Part shown: one piece after another, positions 35,880 to 44,401 of the stretch
Numbering within the stretch: position 1 is the stretch's first letter
How the letters are laid out: each line of letters opens with the position of its first letter
Source of the DNA: Desulfomonilia bacterium
GTDB taxonomy: Bacteria > Desulfobacterota > Desulfomonilia > UBA1062
Assembly: GCA_036567785.1 (NCBI GenBank)
Contig: DATCTV010000027.1
Location: 33,384 to 97,383 of the forward strand
DNA: 64,000 nt
Reading direction: 5' to 3'
Made by a program: the position numbers and the translations under genes
The notes under the pieces: generated by a model
Database searches by the model: none
Told to the model about the DNA's origin: nothing
Seen by the model: the letters and a program-made list of their open reading frames with translations, nothing else

Positions 35880-37130
35880 ATGTGCGATACATTCGGAATA
35901 AAAATGTCATGGTCAGGAACGGACGGAAGCATATTCGGAAAAAATTCAGACCGTGAACCGGACGAAACACAGTTGATAGTTTCATATCCCGCATGCATCG
36001 ATAATTCTGACGAATACCTTGACTGTACATATATCAAGATTCCACAGGCAAAGAGAACCAATGCCGTGCTTTTGAGCAAGCCCTTCTGGATTTGGGGTGC
36101 CGAAATGGGAGTCAATGAAAAGGGAGTGGTTATCGGCAACGAAGCGCTGTTTACAAAGGTGAAACCTGAAAAAAAAGCAGGCCTTATCGGAATGGACCTG
36201 CTTAGGCTTGCACTTGAACGTGGAGAGACGGCAAAAGAGGCTGCGGATGTGATTGTTAAACTGCTAAGGGAATACGGTCAGTCGGGGCCTTGCGGGTACA
36301 GGGACAAAAGCTTTTCGTATATGAATTCATTTCTTTTAATGGACAGGGATGACCTTTTGGTTCTTGAAACAATTGGCAGAGATTATGCCCTTAAATCCCA
36401 TAATGGTTTTGCAGCCATCTCCAATGCCATTACAATCGGGGATGATTGGGATGAGTCGTCCCTGGCGTCGGGAACGAATGTTATGTCCTATAGCGACAGC
36501 TTGTTCACATATTTTGCCGGAGGACTGAGCAGGAGAAAATGTAATCAGCAAAGTATAAAAACAGGAAGGGGGAGTATAACGGTTTCAAAGGCGTTTGATT
36601 TTCTGAGAGCCCACAATGAGGGTCTTGTTTTCAACTCGGATGTCTGCATGCACGCCAATGGCCCATTGATCAGACGATCTCATACTACAGGTTCAATGGT
36701 TGTAATGCTAGGCAGTAATGGAATGTTCAAGATTTTTGTAACAGCGGGTTCTTCTCCCTGCATCACTCCTTTCAAGCCTGTTCTCCCCGGACATCTTCCG
36801 GCTGATATAACAAAAGGGGGCGACGGATATGACGACTCTTCTTTCTGGTGGAGGCATGAGAGTTTTTATCTTAATGCTTTCTTTGCCGGCAGGAAATACC
36901 TGCCTCAGATAAAGAAAGATGTCAGGGAGATTGAAGCCCGATACGCTAACGTCCCGTTCTATACATGGGATACTGATGAACCTGAACTTATAAAATTATC
37001 CCATGAAGCCTTTTCCGCTTCCGAGGAGATGGAGGCCGGATATATAAAACTATCCGGCGGGTCACGAAAAGGCCTTACTGCTTACTGGCGAAAGATCGCA
37101 AATAGAAACAGGATTCCTTATCTTGCATAA
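35880..37130 (+). CDS. C69-family dipeptidase, secernin-like
   Basis: A 416-residue Ntn-hydrolase. It begins MCDTFGIKMSWSGTDGSIFGKNSDREP, the secernin/C69 opening in which Cys2 becomes the N-terminal nucleophile after Met removal, with NSDR conserved. GVNEKGVVIGNEALF also fits the fold. It would cleave dipeptides or other amides; no signal peptide is present. GGAGG precedes the start. It follows selD by 20 bases in the same direction, possibly in one transcript, though no metabolic link to selenium is evident. Confidence 0.85.
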   Translation: MCDTFGIKMSWSGTDGSIFGKNSDREPDETQLIVSYPACIDNSDEYLDCTYIKIPQAKRTNAVLLSKPFWIWGAEMGVNEKGVVIGNEALFTKVKPEKKAGLIGMDLLRLALERGETAKEAADVIVKLLREYGQSGPCGYRDKSFSYMNSFLLMDRDDLLVLETIGRDYALKSHNGFAAISNAITIGDDWDESSLASGTNVMSYSDSLFTYFAGGLSRRKCNQQSIKTGRGSITVSKAFDFLRAHNEGLVFNSDVCMHANGPLIRRSHTTGSMVVMLGSNGMFKIFVTAGSSPCITPFKPVLPGHLPADITKGGDGYDDSSFWWRHESFYLNAFFAGRKYLPQIKKDVREIEARYANVPFYTWDTDEPELIKLSHEAFSASEEMEAGYIKLSGGSRKGLTAYWRKIANRNRIPYLA

Positions 37131-37199
37131 TAAAAAATTATTTTTTTCGGGTGATTTGTTGAATAAAATATTACAGGGAAACAGTGAATGATGTTTTCC

Positions 37200-37325
37200 G
37201 CTGGCTCCTTCTGTAGTTGTTGTAGTTTTTAGAAATATTATGGTCTTTATTTCACTTTTAGTGTAATGAAAAAAACCGAAATTGATTTATCTGATGTTAA
37301 AAACACACACGAAAAAGGAGCCAGC
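37200..37325 (+). promoter_or_regulatory. Long-range inverted repeat covering the M28 peptidase ribosome site
   Basis: GCTGGCTCCTT (37200-37210) is perfectly complementary to AAGGAGCCAGC (37315-37325), which contains the Shine-Dalgarno AAGGAG and runs to two bases before the ATG of the M28 peptidase. In RNA, the 11-pair helix closing a 104-base loop would mask the ribosome site. Whether transcription begins upstream of 37200 is not known. Confidence 0.45.
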
Positions 37326-37326
37326 C

Positions 37327-38547
37327 ATGTCAGTCAAAGTAACCAAGGAAAACATAAAAAATGCCCTGGCATTTACAGAGGAGATTGTTTCAAAATATCC
37401 TCAAAGACTCGTAGGAACACCCGGTTGTGATAATGCTGGAATTCGTATTGAAGAGGAATTCAAGAAGAACTGCGATCCCGGAACCGTCAAAAGGGTCCCG
37501 TTCAGTCTGAATCCCAGGTCTTTTTTGAAATACTTCAGGCCGGTGGTAGGTATGTATGCGGCTGCAGTGTCAGCCATATATCTCAAGAAACCACGTGTGG
37601 CATTGGCAATACTCGGTAGTGTCCTGAGCGTTTTCGTTTCACAGTTCATGTTCTATAAAAAAATATTTGATCCGCTTTTCCCGAAAGCAACCGGCTATAA
37701 TGTTTACGGGACACTTGAGCCGGAGGGTGAGGTAAGGCAGCAGATAATCCTGAGCGGCCATCATGATTCGGCCTATGTCTTCCATTATCTTGAATTAAGC
37801 CCGAGATTTTATCCTTTGTTCGTCATCGTTCCGATTGTTTTCTTTTTCATAGCGATAGTTTTTGCTTTTTACATGAGTGTAACCCGTAGAAACCCGGCAT
37901 GGATGAAAAAGGTCCTCACTTTAGGTGTAGCTGGTGTCTCCCCGCTCTGGTGGTTTACTACGGATAAAGTCGCTCCCGGAGCAGGTGACAACATGATTGC
38001 AGTCGCGGTGGCCAATGAAGCCACCAAGATGTTTGCAGACCTTAAGAAAAAAGGCAAAAACCCGTTAAAGCATACGAGAATAATATGTCTGTCGGTTGAC
38101 GGCGAGGAATCGGGTCTTAGGGGCGCCATGGCTTATGTTAAGGAAAATCTTGAAGCACTTAAAAAGACAAAAACCTATGTCTTTAATATGGATACCCTTT
38201 ATGACGCCGACAAGCTTTTATTTTTCGATAACGATCTCAACCTGACGGTTGACCTGTCCAGGGAAATGGCTAAAGAATGTGTGGAGATTGCAACATCTCT
38301 CGGTTATAAGGCAAAAGTTTCAAGGATGCCATGGGGTGGTGGCAGCACGGATGCGGCCGCCTTCGGACAGAAAGGGATAGAAGCCACTAACCTCATCGCC
38401 ATGGAACTCAACCCGGCAAAGCTTGAGGGTGATATGGTCTATCATACAAGCAAGGACACGACGGATCATATTCAGCCTGAAGTTGTTGAACAGGCCTTAA
38501 ACATCATAAAAGAATATGTATTGAAAAAGGACAAGGAGGTATCCTGA
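37327..38547 (+). CDS. Membrane-associated M28-family metallopeptidase
   Basis: A 406-residue protein. The M28 zinc ligands are visible: His and Asp in SGHHDSAY, Asp in PGAGDNM, the Glu pair in DGEESGLRGA, Asp in FNMDTL, and His in VYHTSKDT. Three hydrophobic segments interrupt the fold (two at about 75-115 and one at about 160-185), so the enzyme is membrane-anchored with an insert of helices between strands. It is probably an aminopeptidase. ATG 37327 lies six bases after AAGGAG (37315-37320), which is part of a long inverted repeat. Confidence 0.85.
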   Translation: MSVKVTKENIKNALAFTEEIVSKYPQRLVGTPGCDNAGIRIEEEFKKNCDPGTVKRVPFSLNPRSFLKYFRPVVGMYAAAVSAIYLKKPRVALAILGSVLSVFVSQFMFYKKIFDPLFPKATGYNVYGTLEPEGEVRQQIILSGHHDSAYVFHYLELSPRFYPLFVIVPIVFFFIAIVFAFYMSVTRRNPAWMKKVLTLGVAGVSPLWWFTTDKVAPGAGDNMIAVAVANEATKMFADLKKKGKNPLKHTRIICLSVDGEESGLRGAMAYVKENLEALKKTKTYVFNMDTLYDADKLLFFDNDLNLTVDLSREMAKECVEIATSLGYKAKVSRMPWGGGSTDAAAFGQKGIEATNLIAMELNPAKLEGDMVYHTSKDTTDHIQPEVVEQALNIIKEYVLKKDKEVS

Positions 38548-38562
38548 AACAAATCTGATCCT

Positions 38563-38599
38563 CTGTTAATTTCCAGTTAATTTTCGGTTAAGATATGTT
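38563..38599 (+). promoter_or_regulatory. Candidate Pho-box-like triple repeat with -10
   Basis: CTGTTAA (38563), CAGTTAA (38574) and CGGTTAA (38585) are exactly 11 bases apart, a seven-plus-four layout like PhoB/PhoP boxes, followed by a possible -10 TATGTT at 38594-38599. The TTAAT core and spacing match the repeats at 3310-3338. The downstream gene is an exported phosphoesterase, which suits phosphate control. Confidence 0.45.
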
Positions 38600-38640
38600 A
38601 TGTTATTTCTAATATTATATTTTTGGGGGAGGTCTTTTAT

Positions 38641-40161
38641 ATGAGGATAAAGGGAACGGTACTTTTTTTATCGATTACTGTTGCAGTATTTTTATCGTCA
38701 ACATCAAGCGCAGCGGTTATCGAAAGACATCTTTCCGGAGATTCCACAGTAAACTCTTCAGATAAAACGCATACGGGTTTTAATGCAAGACTTGGAAGTT
38801 TCGCCCATACGACGGATGTCCATCTTGTAGATGAAGGGAACCCTTTAAGGGCTGATGAACTTGCAATTCTTATCCAGAAGGATCCGGTAAAGCTCTTCGA
38901 ACTTCAGAAAGTCATTGAACTGTTCCACAGCTCCAATCATTATGAAGACGCTATTTATTCTGCGCTTGTGTGGGAATCCATTGTTGAATCCATCAACGAT
39001 GAACACATAAGAAACGGACTGGATTTTCTTATATCAACAGGTGACCATTCTGATTCGGGCATTAAGGATGAACTTGAGTGGTTTGTAGATATCCTGGACG
39101 GAAAGGTTCCTGAAGATTTCAAGGATCATCCGAACAGTGATCTGGCTCTGAAGACGATAAAGCCAAATCCTGAGGGCCTCATGATTCCATGGTATGCTGC
39201 AATCGGCAACCATGATGTGGAGTATATGGGAGCATTCAACAGCGATGGATTTATCGGACTTCTTGTAAAACTGCTCGCATATGAAGTCGATCCCAAGGAT
39301 ATATGTGTTTTCAAGGATGTGGCAGGCATATATGCCGCTTCATCGAAGGCGGATACAACAGACCCCAAAGGTCATGGTTTTACCGGTATGAAGACCAAGG
39401 GCTACTATGCGTTTGATCCGACCCCTTTTATTCACTGTATCGTTCTTAATACTGCTTACTTTTATAACACGCAGACAGGAATGCCGCTTGAGACTGTTTC
39501 AGGAGGACTTCTTGATGTCGCACAGTATAACTGGGCTATAAGTGAGATAGAGAAGAATTCGGATAAACTGTGCATAATCTTTTCGCATCATCCGACACGC
39601 AGTTATAAGGAAGTGAGTGAAAAGCAGGCCAAGAACTATATCTCTGGAGATAGAATGGAGGCGGCGCTGCTGAAGTATGAAAATGTAATCGCCTATGTCA
39701 ATGGACATAAACATGATAATAACATTATTGCGCAAACCGAAGGAACTAACGGATATTGGGACATCACAACGAGCGGTTCTCATGGATACCCCCAGGAATG
39801 GAGAGAAATAACGGTTCTGGACAAGGGCGACGGAACAGGCGTTATTTCCTGCAGGATGATGGGACATGATCCTGTTCTTACGGATATAAATATTGATCCC
39901 AGATATCCTGACGGGACAGATACGATCCTTCTGTCAATATTTGATGAAGGCGGCATGGGAAATGCCGGTGATAAAGAAGACAGGGATGTCGACCTCTATT
40001 TTAAAATACCTGTGGCCGTGGCAGCGAATATCATGGCCAACTATGTACAACCGGAAGCTGAAACAAATACATCTGAAGATGCAACGGCCTCGGCAGGTGC
40101 TTCATCGGATTCGGACAGCGGTTCCAGCGGCGCGTGTTTCATATCGACTGCTGTTATTTGA
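38641..40161 (+). CDS. Exported calcineurin-like metallophosphoesterase
   Basis: A 506-residue protein with a signal peptide (about 1-24, ending SSAA). The metallophosphoesterase motifs are complete: HTTDVHL (D-x-H), STGDHSDS (GD), AIGNHDVEY (GNHD), FSHHPT and NGHKHDN (GHxH). It likely hydrolyses phosphoesters outside the cytoplasm. A low-complexity Ser/Asp/Gly tail ends in GACFISTAVI, resembling the GGCFIATAA motif seen at the C-termini of many secreted deltaproteobacterial proteins but without the usual following hydrophobic segment. GGGGGAGG precedes the start. Repeats resembling Pho boxes lie upstream and a strong terminator follows. Confidence 0.88.
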   Translation: MRIKGTVLFLSITVAVFLSSTSSAAVIERHLSGDSTVNSSDKTHTGFNARLGSFAHTTDVHLVDEGNPLRADELAILIQKDPVKLFELQKVIELFHSSNHYEDAIYSALVWESIVESINDEHIRNGLDFLISTGDHSDSGIKDELEWFVDILDGKVPEDFKDHPNSDLALKTIKPNPEGLMIPWYAAIGNHDVEYMGAFNSDGFIGLLVKLLAYEVDPKDICVFKDVAGIYAASSKADTTDPKGHGFTGMKTKGYYAFDPTPFIHCIVLNTAYFYNTQTGMPLETVSGGLLDVAQYNWAISEIEKNSDKLCIIFSHHPTRSYKEVSEKQAKNYISGDRMEAALLKYENVIAYVNGHKHDNNIIAQTEGTNGYWDITTSGSHGYPQEWREITVLDKGDGTGVISCRMMGHDPVLTDINIDPRYPDGTDTILLSIFDEGGMGNAGDKEDRDVDLYFKIPVAVAANIMANYVQPEAETNTSEDATASAGASSDSDSGSSGACFISTAVI

Positions 40162-40175
40162 CATTACAGTAACTG

Positions 40176-40209
40176 CTGAAGGACGTGCTGACGTACGTCC
40201 TTCAGTTTT
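40176..40209 (+). terminator. Strong intrinsic terminator of the metallophosphoesterase gene
   Basis: CTGAAGGACGT (40176-40186) and ACGTCCTTCAG (40195-40205) form a perfect 11-pair stem with an eight-base loop, followed by TTTTCC. Confidence 0.8.
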
Positions 40210-40298
40210 CCATATTATTGACAGAACCTGAAACAGAATTTGAGTCGTCTTTCATCTTAATAATTTATCGGTTTTGAATTTTGGACATTTGTCTCTTT

Positions 40299-40314
40299 AC
40301 AAGCAAGTGCTTGT
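40299..40314. promoter_or_regulatory. Palindrome ACAAGCAAGTGCTTGT upstream of malic enzyme
   Basis: A perfect 7-2-7 inverted repeat lies 42 bases upstream of the malic enzyme start. It overlaps a possible -10 TACAAG (40298-40303) that is 18 bases from TTGAAT (40274-40279), so a bound protein would block the promoter. Regulator unknown. Confidence 0.35.
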
Positions 40315-40355
40315 TACGATACGTCCAACAGGATTTTACCGTTAAGGAGAAAACC

Positions 40356-41591
40356 ATGGATCTCAAACAGAGGGCTTTGAAATTTCACAAGGATAACGAA
40401 GGGAAAATTGCGCTTCACTGCAAGGTGCCGGTTAAAACAAGAGATGATATGACGCTTGCCTATACGCCCGGTGTCGCCGAACCATGCCTGGAGATACAAA
40501 AGGATAATGATACGATTTACGATTACACATCCAAGGGCAACTGGGTGGCGGTAGTTACTAATGGAACCGCGGTCCTGGGGCTTGGAGACATAGGAGCGGG
40601 TGCCGGGCTTCCGGTAATGGAAGGCAAGGCCGTTCTTTTCAAGTCGTTTGCCGGGGTTGATGCATTTCCGGTCTGCATAGACACTAAGGATCCGGCGAAA
40701 ATAATAGAAACCGTAAAATTGATAGAGCCTTCATTCGGCGGCATAAATCTTGAGGATATTAAAGCACCCGAATGCTTTGAGATCGAAGAGAAACTCAAAG
40801 AGATATGCAGTATCCCGGTGTTTCATGACGATCAGCATGGAACAGCCATTGTAGCTCTTGCCGGTATAATCAATGCGCTGAAAATAGTAGGCAAGAAATT
40901 TCCGGATATAAAAGTTGTGATAAGCGGGGCAGGTGCCTCCGGTACGTCTGTAACGAAACTCCTTATGAGATACGGGACAAGAAATATAATCGCATGCGAC
41001 CGTAAGGGCGCGCTCTGCCATGGCGAGACCACCGATCCTGTAAAATCAAGACTCGCCGCCATAACAAATCCTGCCAGGGAAAAGGGCCGTCTGGCGGATG
41101 TCATAAAGGGAGCAGACGTATTGATAGGCCTTTCTGCGGCAGGACTGGTAACTGCTGATATGGTTAAGACCATGAACAAAGATGCGGTTATCTTTGCAAT
41201 GGCAAATCCGGTACCGGAAATAATGCCCGAAGATGCTAAGAGAGGTGGTGCACGAGTGATAGGCACGGGCCGTTCCGATTTTCCAAACCAGATAAACAAT
41301 GTGCTCGCTTTTCCGGGTATATTCCGGGGGGCGCTCGATGTCAGGGCAAGCGATATTAACGAAGACATGAAACTGGCAGCGGCTGAGGCTATTGCAGCGG
41401 TTGCACAGTCTGACGGTCTGAGCGAAGAATATGTAATTCCTGAGGCCTTTGACATGAGGATTGCCCCTGCAGTCGCATCGGCTGCGGCCGGAGCCGCAAT
41501 AAGGACAGGCGTTGCGCGGAGGATTGACATAACGCCGGAAATGGTCAGGTTAAAGACAATCAGGATGCTTGCGGAGTTGAATGAGAGATAA
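40356..41591 (+). CDS. NAD(P)-dependent malic enzyme
   Basis: A 411-residue malic enzyme of the short bacterial type without a phosphotransacetylase domain. Motifs are AYTPGVAEPC, the malate/metal-binding LEDIKAPECFEIE and FHDDQHGTAIV, and the Rossmann segment VVISGAGASGTSV. It decarboxylates malate to pyruvate with reduction of NAD or NADP. ATG 40356 is five bases after AAGGAGA. It is preceded by the terminator at 40176 and a palindrome, so it is likely a separate transcription unit. Confidence 0.94.
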   Translation: MDLKQRALKFHKDNEGKIALHCKVPVKTRDDMTLAYTPGVAEPCLEIQKDNDTIYDYTSKGNWVAVVTNGTAVLGLGDIGAGAGLPVMEGKAVLFKSFAGVDAFPVCIDTKDPAKIIETVKLIEPSFGGINLEDIKAPECFEIEEKLKEICSIPVFHDDQHGTAIVALAGIINALKIVGKKFPDIKVVISGAGASGTSVTKLLMRYGTRNIIACDRKGALCHGETTDPVKSRLAAITNPAREKGRLADVIKGADVLIGLSAAGLVTADMVKTMNKDAVIFAMANPVPEIMPEDAKRGGARVIGTGRSDFPNQINNVLAFPGIFRGALDVRASDINEDMKLAAAEAIAAVAQSDGLSEEYVIPEAFDMRIAPAVASAAAGAAIRTGVARRIDITPEMVRLKTIRMLAELNER

Positions 41592-41638
41592 ATCAAGTGT
41601 ATAAGAATTAAGATTTGCATTGCAGTGGACGACTTGTT

Positions 41639-41661
41639 TCATGCCGTTTGGCTTGGCATGA
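41639..41661 (+). terminator. Hairpin downstream of malic enzyme
   Basis: TCATGCC (41639-41645) and GGCATGA (41655-41661) form a seven-pair stem with a nine-base loop; no T run follows. It may be a 3' stabiliser or weak terminator. Confidence 0.3.
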
Positions 41662-41705
41662 GAGTTTGGTGGAAAATTCACAAATACATATTGAGGGGTC
41701 TTGAG

Positions 41706-42560
41706 ATGAAGAACGGGTTTTTAAAATCATTTCTTTTGTTGTTATGTTTTTTTGCCTTTGCTTGTGTGCCGCCGGTATATACTCCGACCGAAAATTTCAA
41801 TATAGGAACCTGCCTCGGAAATCCTGATTGCACTCAAACGCTTACTGTGGCACATCGCGGCAATACAAGCTTCATTCCCTATGCTCCTGAGAATACGCTT
41901 GCGGCGTATGAGTTTGCATGGAAGATGGGTGCAGACAGCATTGAAGTCGATGTGCAGAGCACAAAGGACGGAGAACTTGTAATAATGCACGACGACACCG
42001 TCGACAGAACGACCAACGGCAGCGGGCGTGTTGAGGACATGACTCTCGCCGAGATAAAAGAGCTTAAGGTGATATCCTATAACAAGGATGTTCCTAATCA
42101 GCATATACAGACTTTCAGGGAGGCGCTTTCATTCCTGAAAGGCAAGACCATGATCTATGTCGATATCAAAACGACGGATATTGCAAGGCTTGTTGAAGAG
42201 ATTCAACAGGAAGACATGATAGATTCTTGCTATCTGCTTATCTACAGTGTTGCAGAAGGCTGTGCGGCACGTTCTCAGAATGCCTTCGTATCTCTTCTGG
42301 CTGCTGTCCACACAAAAGATGAGGCACAGGAATTCATTGATGCCTTAAGCCCTATTGTCATGTTTGAAATGCTGTATGAAGATATAAAACCTGATGTGGC
42401 GGATTTTATCCATTCAAAAGGAATAAAGATACATATGGATGCACTGGGTGAATTTGATATCATGGGGAAATTCGGGTTCAAACTCATGCTGAACAGGGGG
42501 GTGGATTCGATACAGAGCGACAGGATCGATATACTTATTCCGTATCTGAGAGGACTTTGA
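41706..42560 (+). CDS. Glycerophosphodiester phosphodiesterase lipoprotein
   Basis: A 284-residue GDPD-family enzyme. The signal sequence ends with the lipobox FAFAC, making Cys20 the lipidated residue; Val at +2 does not suggest inner-membrane retention. The catalytic core has AHRGN, APENTLAAYEFAWKMGADSIEVDV and MHDDTVDRTTNGSG, so the His pair and acidic metal ligands are kept. It would release glycerol 3-phosphate from glycerophosphodiesters at the cell envelope. ATG 41706 follows GAGGGG by seven bases. It precedes another lipoprotein gene by 70 bases. Confidence 0.88.
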   Translation: MKNGFLKSFLLLLCFFAFACVPPVYTPTENFNIGTCLGNPDCTQTLTVAHRGNTSFIPYAPENTLAAYEFAWKMGADSIEVDVQSTKDGELVIMHDDTVDRTTNGSGRVEDMTLAEIKELKVISYNKDVPNQHIQTFREALSFLKGKTMIYVDIKTTDIARLVEEIQQEDMIDSCYLLIYSVAEGCAARSQNAFVSLLAAVHTKDEAQEFIDALSPIVMFEMLYEDIKPDVADFIHSKGIKIHMDALGEFDIMGKFGFKLMLNRGVDSIQSDRIDILIPYLRGL

Positions 42561-42630
42561 TAAATTAACCGCCTGATGTCATTCATTAGAATAACGGGCT
42601 ATTAATGAGTATTTTTAAATGGAGGTTGTT

Positions 42631-44304
42631 ATGGGGAATATAAAGAGGTTGCAGATAGTCATATCTCTGGCAATGGTTATCATCCTGTGCGGTTGTCCGA
42701 AACCGGATTATGAAGGCACATCGCTGATCCCCGGTCCTCTTGAAAAAGGCTATGATGCTGTGCTTGAAAAAAAAGCGGACAGATACGACAGACAGCATCT
42801 GATTTTCAATTGCTCAGGGAACGGAATAAACAATGATGTCGTTGTACCTGTTGCAAATATTTCGGACAGGCAGCTAATAAGCGATTTTCTCAGGAATACC
42901 GACAGCTGGGATTTTCCTGCATATTCCGGAAAGGATGTATTTGATATTATTCCTGATTACCAGATGACGGCAGGTCTTTATGCAGGAGTAGGCATTGCCG
43001 CTGATGCGTACAGGTATGCGGTGCTAAGAGATTCGGGCTATCCGAAAGCGGACGTGGACAGGGCAAGAGAGTTTCTGAAAAGGGATATAGATGGCCTCTT
43101 CGTTGCAGTCGAAATAACGGGTGTTCAAGGTGTAATCGCCAGAGGCTTCTGCAGGACTGATATTCCGACTTCTTATAAAACAGCGGTAACGACCCCCCTC
43201 TTTGATCCGGAAGGCAATCCTCTTCCTGCGGTAAAGAACAACGGCACCTTAAGGGCTGACAACTCCGTTGATGGAAAGTTTTCAAATTATGTTTGGACTG
43301 ATTCATGCAGCCGTGACCAGTACATTGGCTGGGCAACTGCCTTTGCCGCCGTATGGGAAGCGGTCAGGGAAGATGATTCGATCCCGAAAGAAACAAAGGA
43401 CAGACTTCAAATGTACGCAAAAGAGCTCGGTCATTCCCTCATGGTTAAGCGTACGGGCGGGCCTGGCAGCAACGGAAAGGCCTTTGATCTTGAGATTTTT
43501 GATGCCGACGGCCGCACGACATACCACGGCTACATCAATGAAAACAACTGGGACAGGATCTATCTCGCCTGGCTTCCTGTAAAGGACGGCTTTTACTCAA
43601 TGATGGCACTGGGCATTATTGCAGCGCTCGATTATTGTTCCGAGGATCCGGAACTTGACGACTATCTGTATGATGAACTGATTGCCAAGAGGCATCTTGA
43701 TAATATCGTTGTCTCAAATGTCCTTGGGTACAATCTCAACACAATAACCAATTACAGCGCTACAAATATGGCGTTTCAGGGGGCGCTTCTTGCTGGCCGG
43801 TATATAAGCGATGAGAAGGTAAGGGAAAAGGTGAGGTATGCAACCATACAGCATCTTTACAATACGGGCATTTCACATACAAAACCCAAGGAATATTCAT
43901 ACAGCCTTTATGACTTTGTTTATGCCGCCAACTACTCAGGCGCCTCTGCATTCAACAAGATGAAGCAGGCTCCGGATTTTGATGCAGTCAACAGGGGGAT
44001 AAATACGCTTTATCAGTTCAAGGAGCCGCCTTACTGGGATGAGGCTGTTACCAACTGTGACGATGCAGAAATTGCAAGCTGCGAATGTACACTGAATGAC
44101 GGAACTCATGTTAAAGTTCTGGGTAATGTCGGAAGAAATGGTGACCTCATTACAGACAAGCCGATCCCTCAAAGCGTAAGGCCACCCAGCAATTACCATT
44201 GGAGGTCGAATCCTTATATACCGAACGGCGGCGGCAACGGAAGCTGTCTTCTGCCGGGTGTTGATTTCAGGTTTGCCTACTGGTTCGGCAGGTTCGTCAA
44301 ATGA
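42631..44304 (+). CDS. Large lipoprotein of unknown function
   Basis: A 557-residue protein with a lipoprotein signal (ILCGC, lipidated Cys22). I do not recognise the family. The mature region is rich in aromatic residues and helices, with segments such as GLYAGVGIAADAYRYAV, DQYIGWATAFAAVWEAV, NNWDRIYLAWLPVKDGFYSMMALGIIAAL and NMAFQGALLAGRYI, whose spacing suggests repeated helical hairpins as in alpha/alpha-toroid proteins (glycosidase-like), but no catalytic signature is seen. Seven or more mature cysteines suggest disulfides. GGAGG is placed well before ATG 42631. It follows the GDPD lipoprotein and precedes a convergent protease gene. Confidence 0.7.
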   Translation: MGNIKRLQIVISLAMVIILCGCPKPDYEGTSLIPGPLEKGYDAVLEKKADRYDRQHLIFNCSGNGINNDVVVPVANISDRQLISDFLRNTDSWDFPAYSGKDVFDIIPDYQMTAGLYAGVGIAADAYRYAVLRDSGYPKADVDRAREFLKRDIDGLFVAVEITGVQGVIARGFCRTDIPTSYKTAVTTPLFDPEGNPLPAVKNNGTLRADNSVDGKFSNYVWTDSCSRDQYIGWATAFAAVWEAVREDDSIPKETKDRLQMYAKELGHSLMVKRTGGPGSNGKAFDLEIFDADGRTTYHGYINENNWDRIYLAWLPVKDGFYSMMALGIIAALDYCSEDPELDDYLYDELIAKRHLDNIVVSNVLGYNLNTITNYSATNMAFQGALLAGRYISDEKVREKVRYATIQHLYNTGISHTKPKEYSYSLYDFVYAANYSGASAFNKMKQAPDFDAVNRGINTLYQFKEPPYWDEAVTNCDDAEIASCECTLNDGTHVKVLGNVGRNGDLITDKPIPQSVRPPSNYHWRSNPYIPNGGGNGSCLLPGVDFRFAYWFGRFVK

Positions 44305-44332
44305 TTTGGTAACAAGTCCGGTTCGGTTTGAA

Positions 44333-44370
44333 TCCGGCATAACAACGTCAGGCTACGTTGTCATGCCGGA
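44333..44370. terminator. Long hairpin between convergent genes
   Basis: TCCGGCATAACAACGT (44333-44348) pairs with ACGTTGTCATGCCGGA (44355-44370) over 16 positions with one A-C mismatch and a six-base loop. No T run follows. The outer arm AATCCGGCA is the same as in the hairpin at 29259-29297, so both may belong to a family of intergenic palindromes. Confidence 0.5.
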
Positions 44371-44401
44371 AGAGCTTCACTTCTTGATTTTTATATAAGG
44401 G

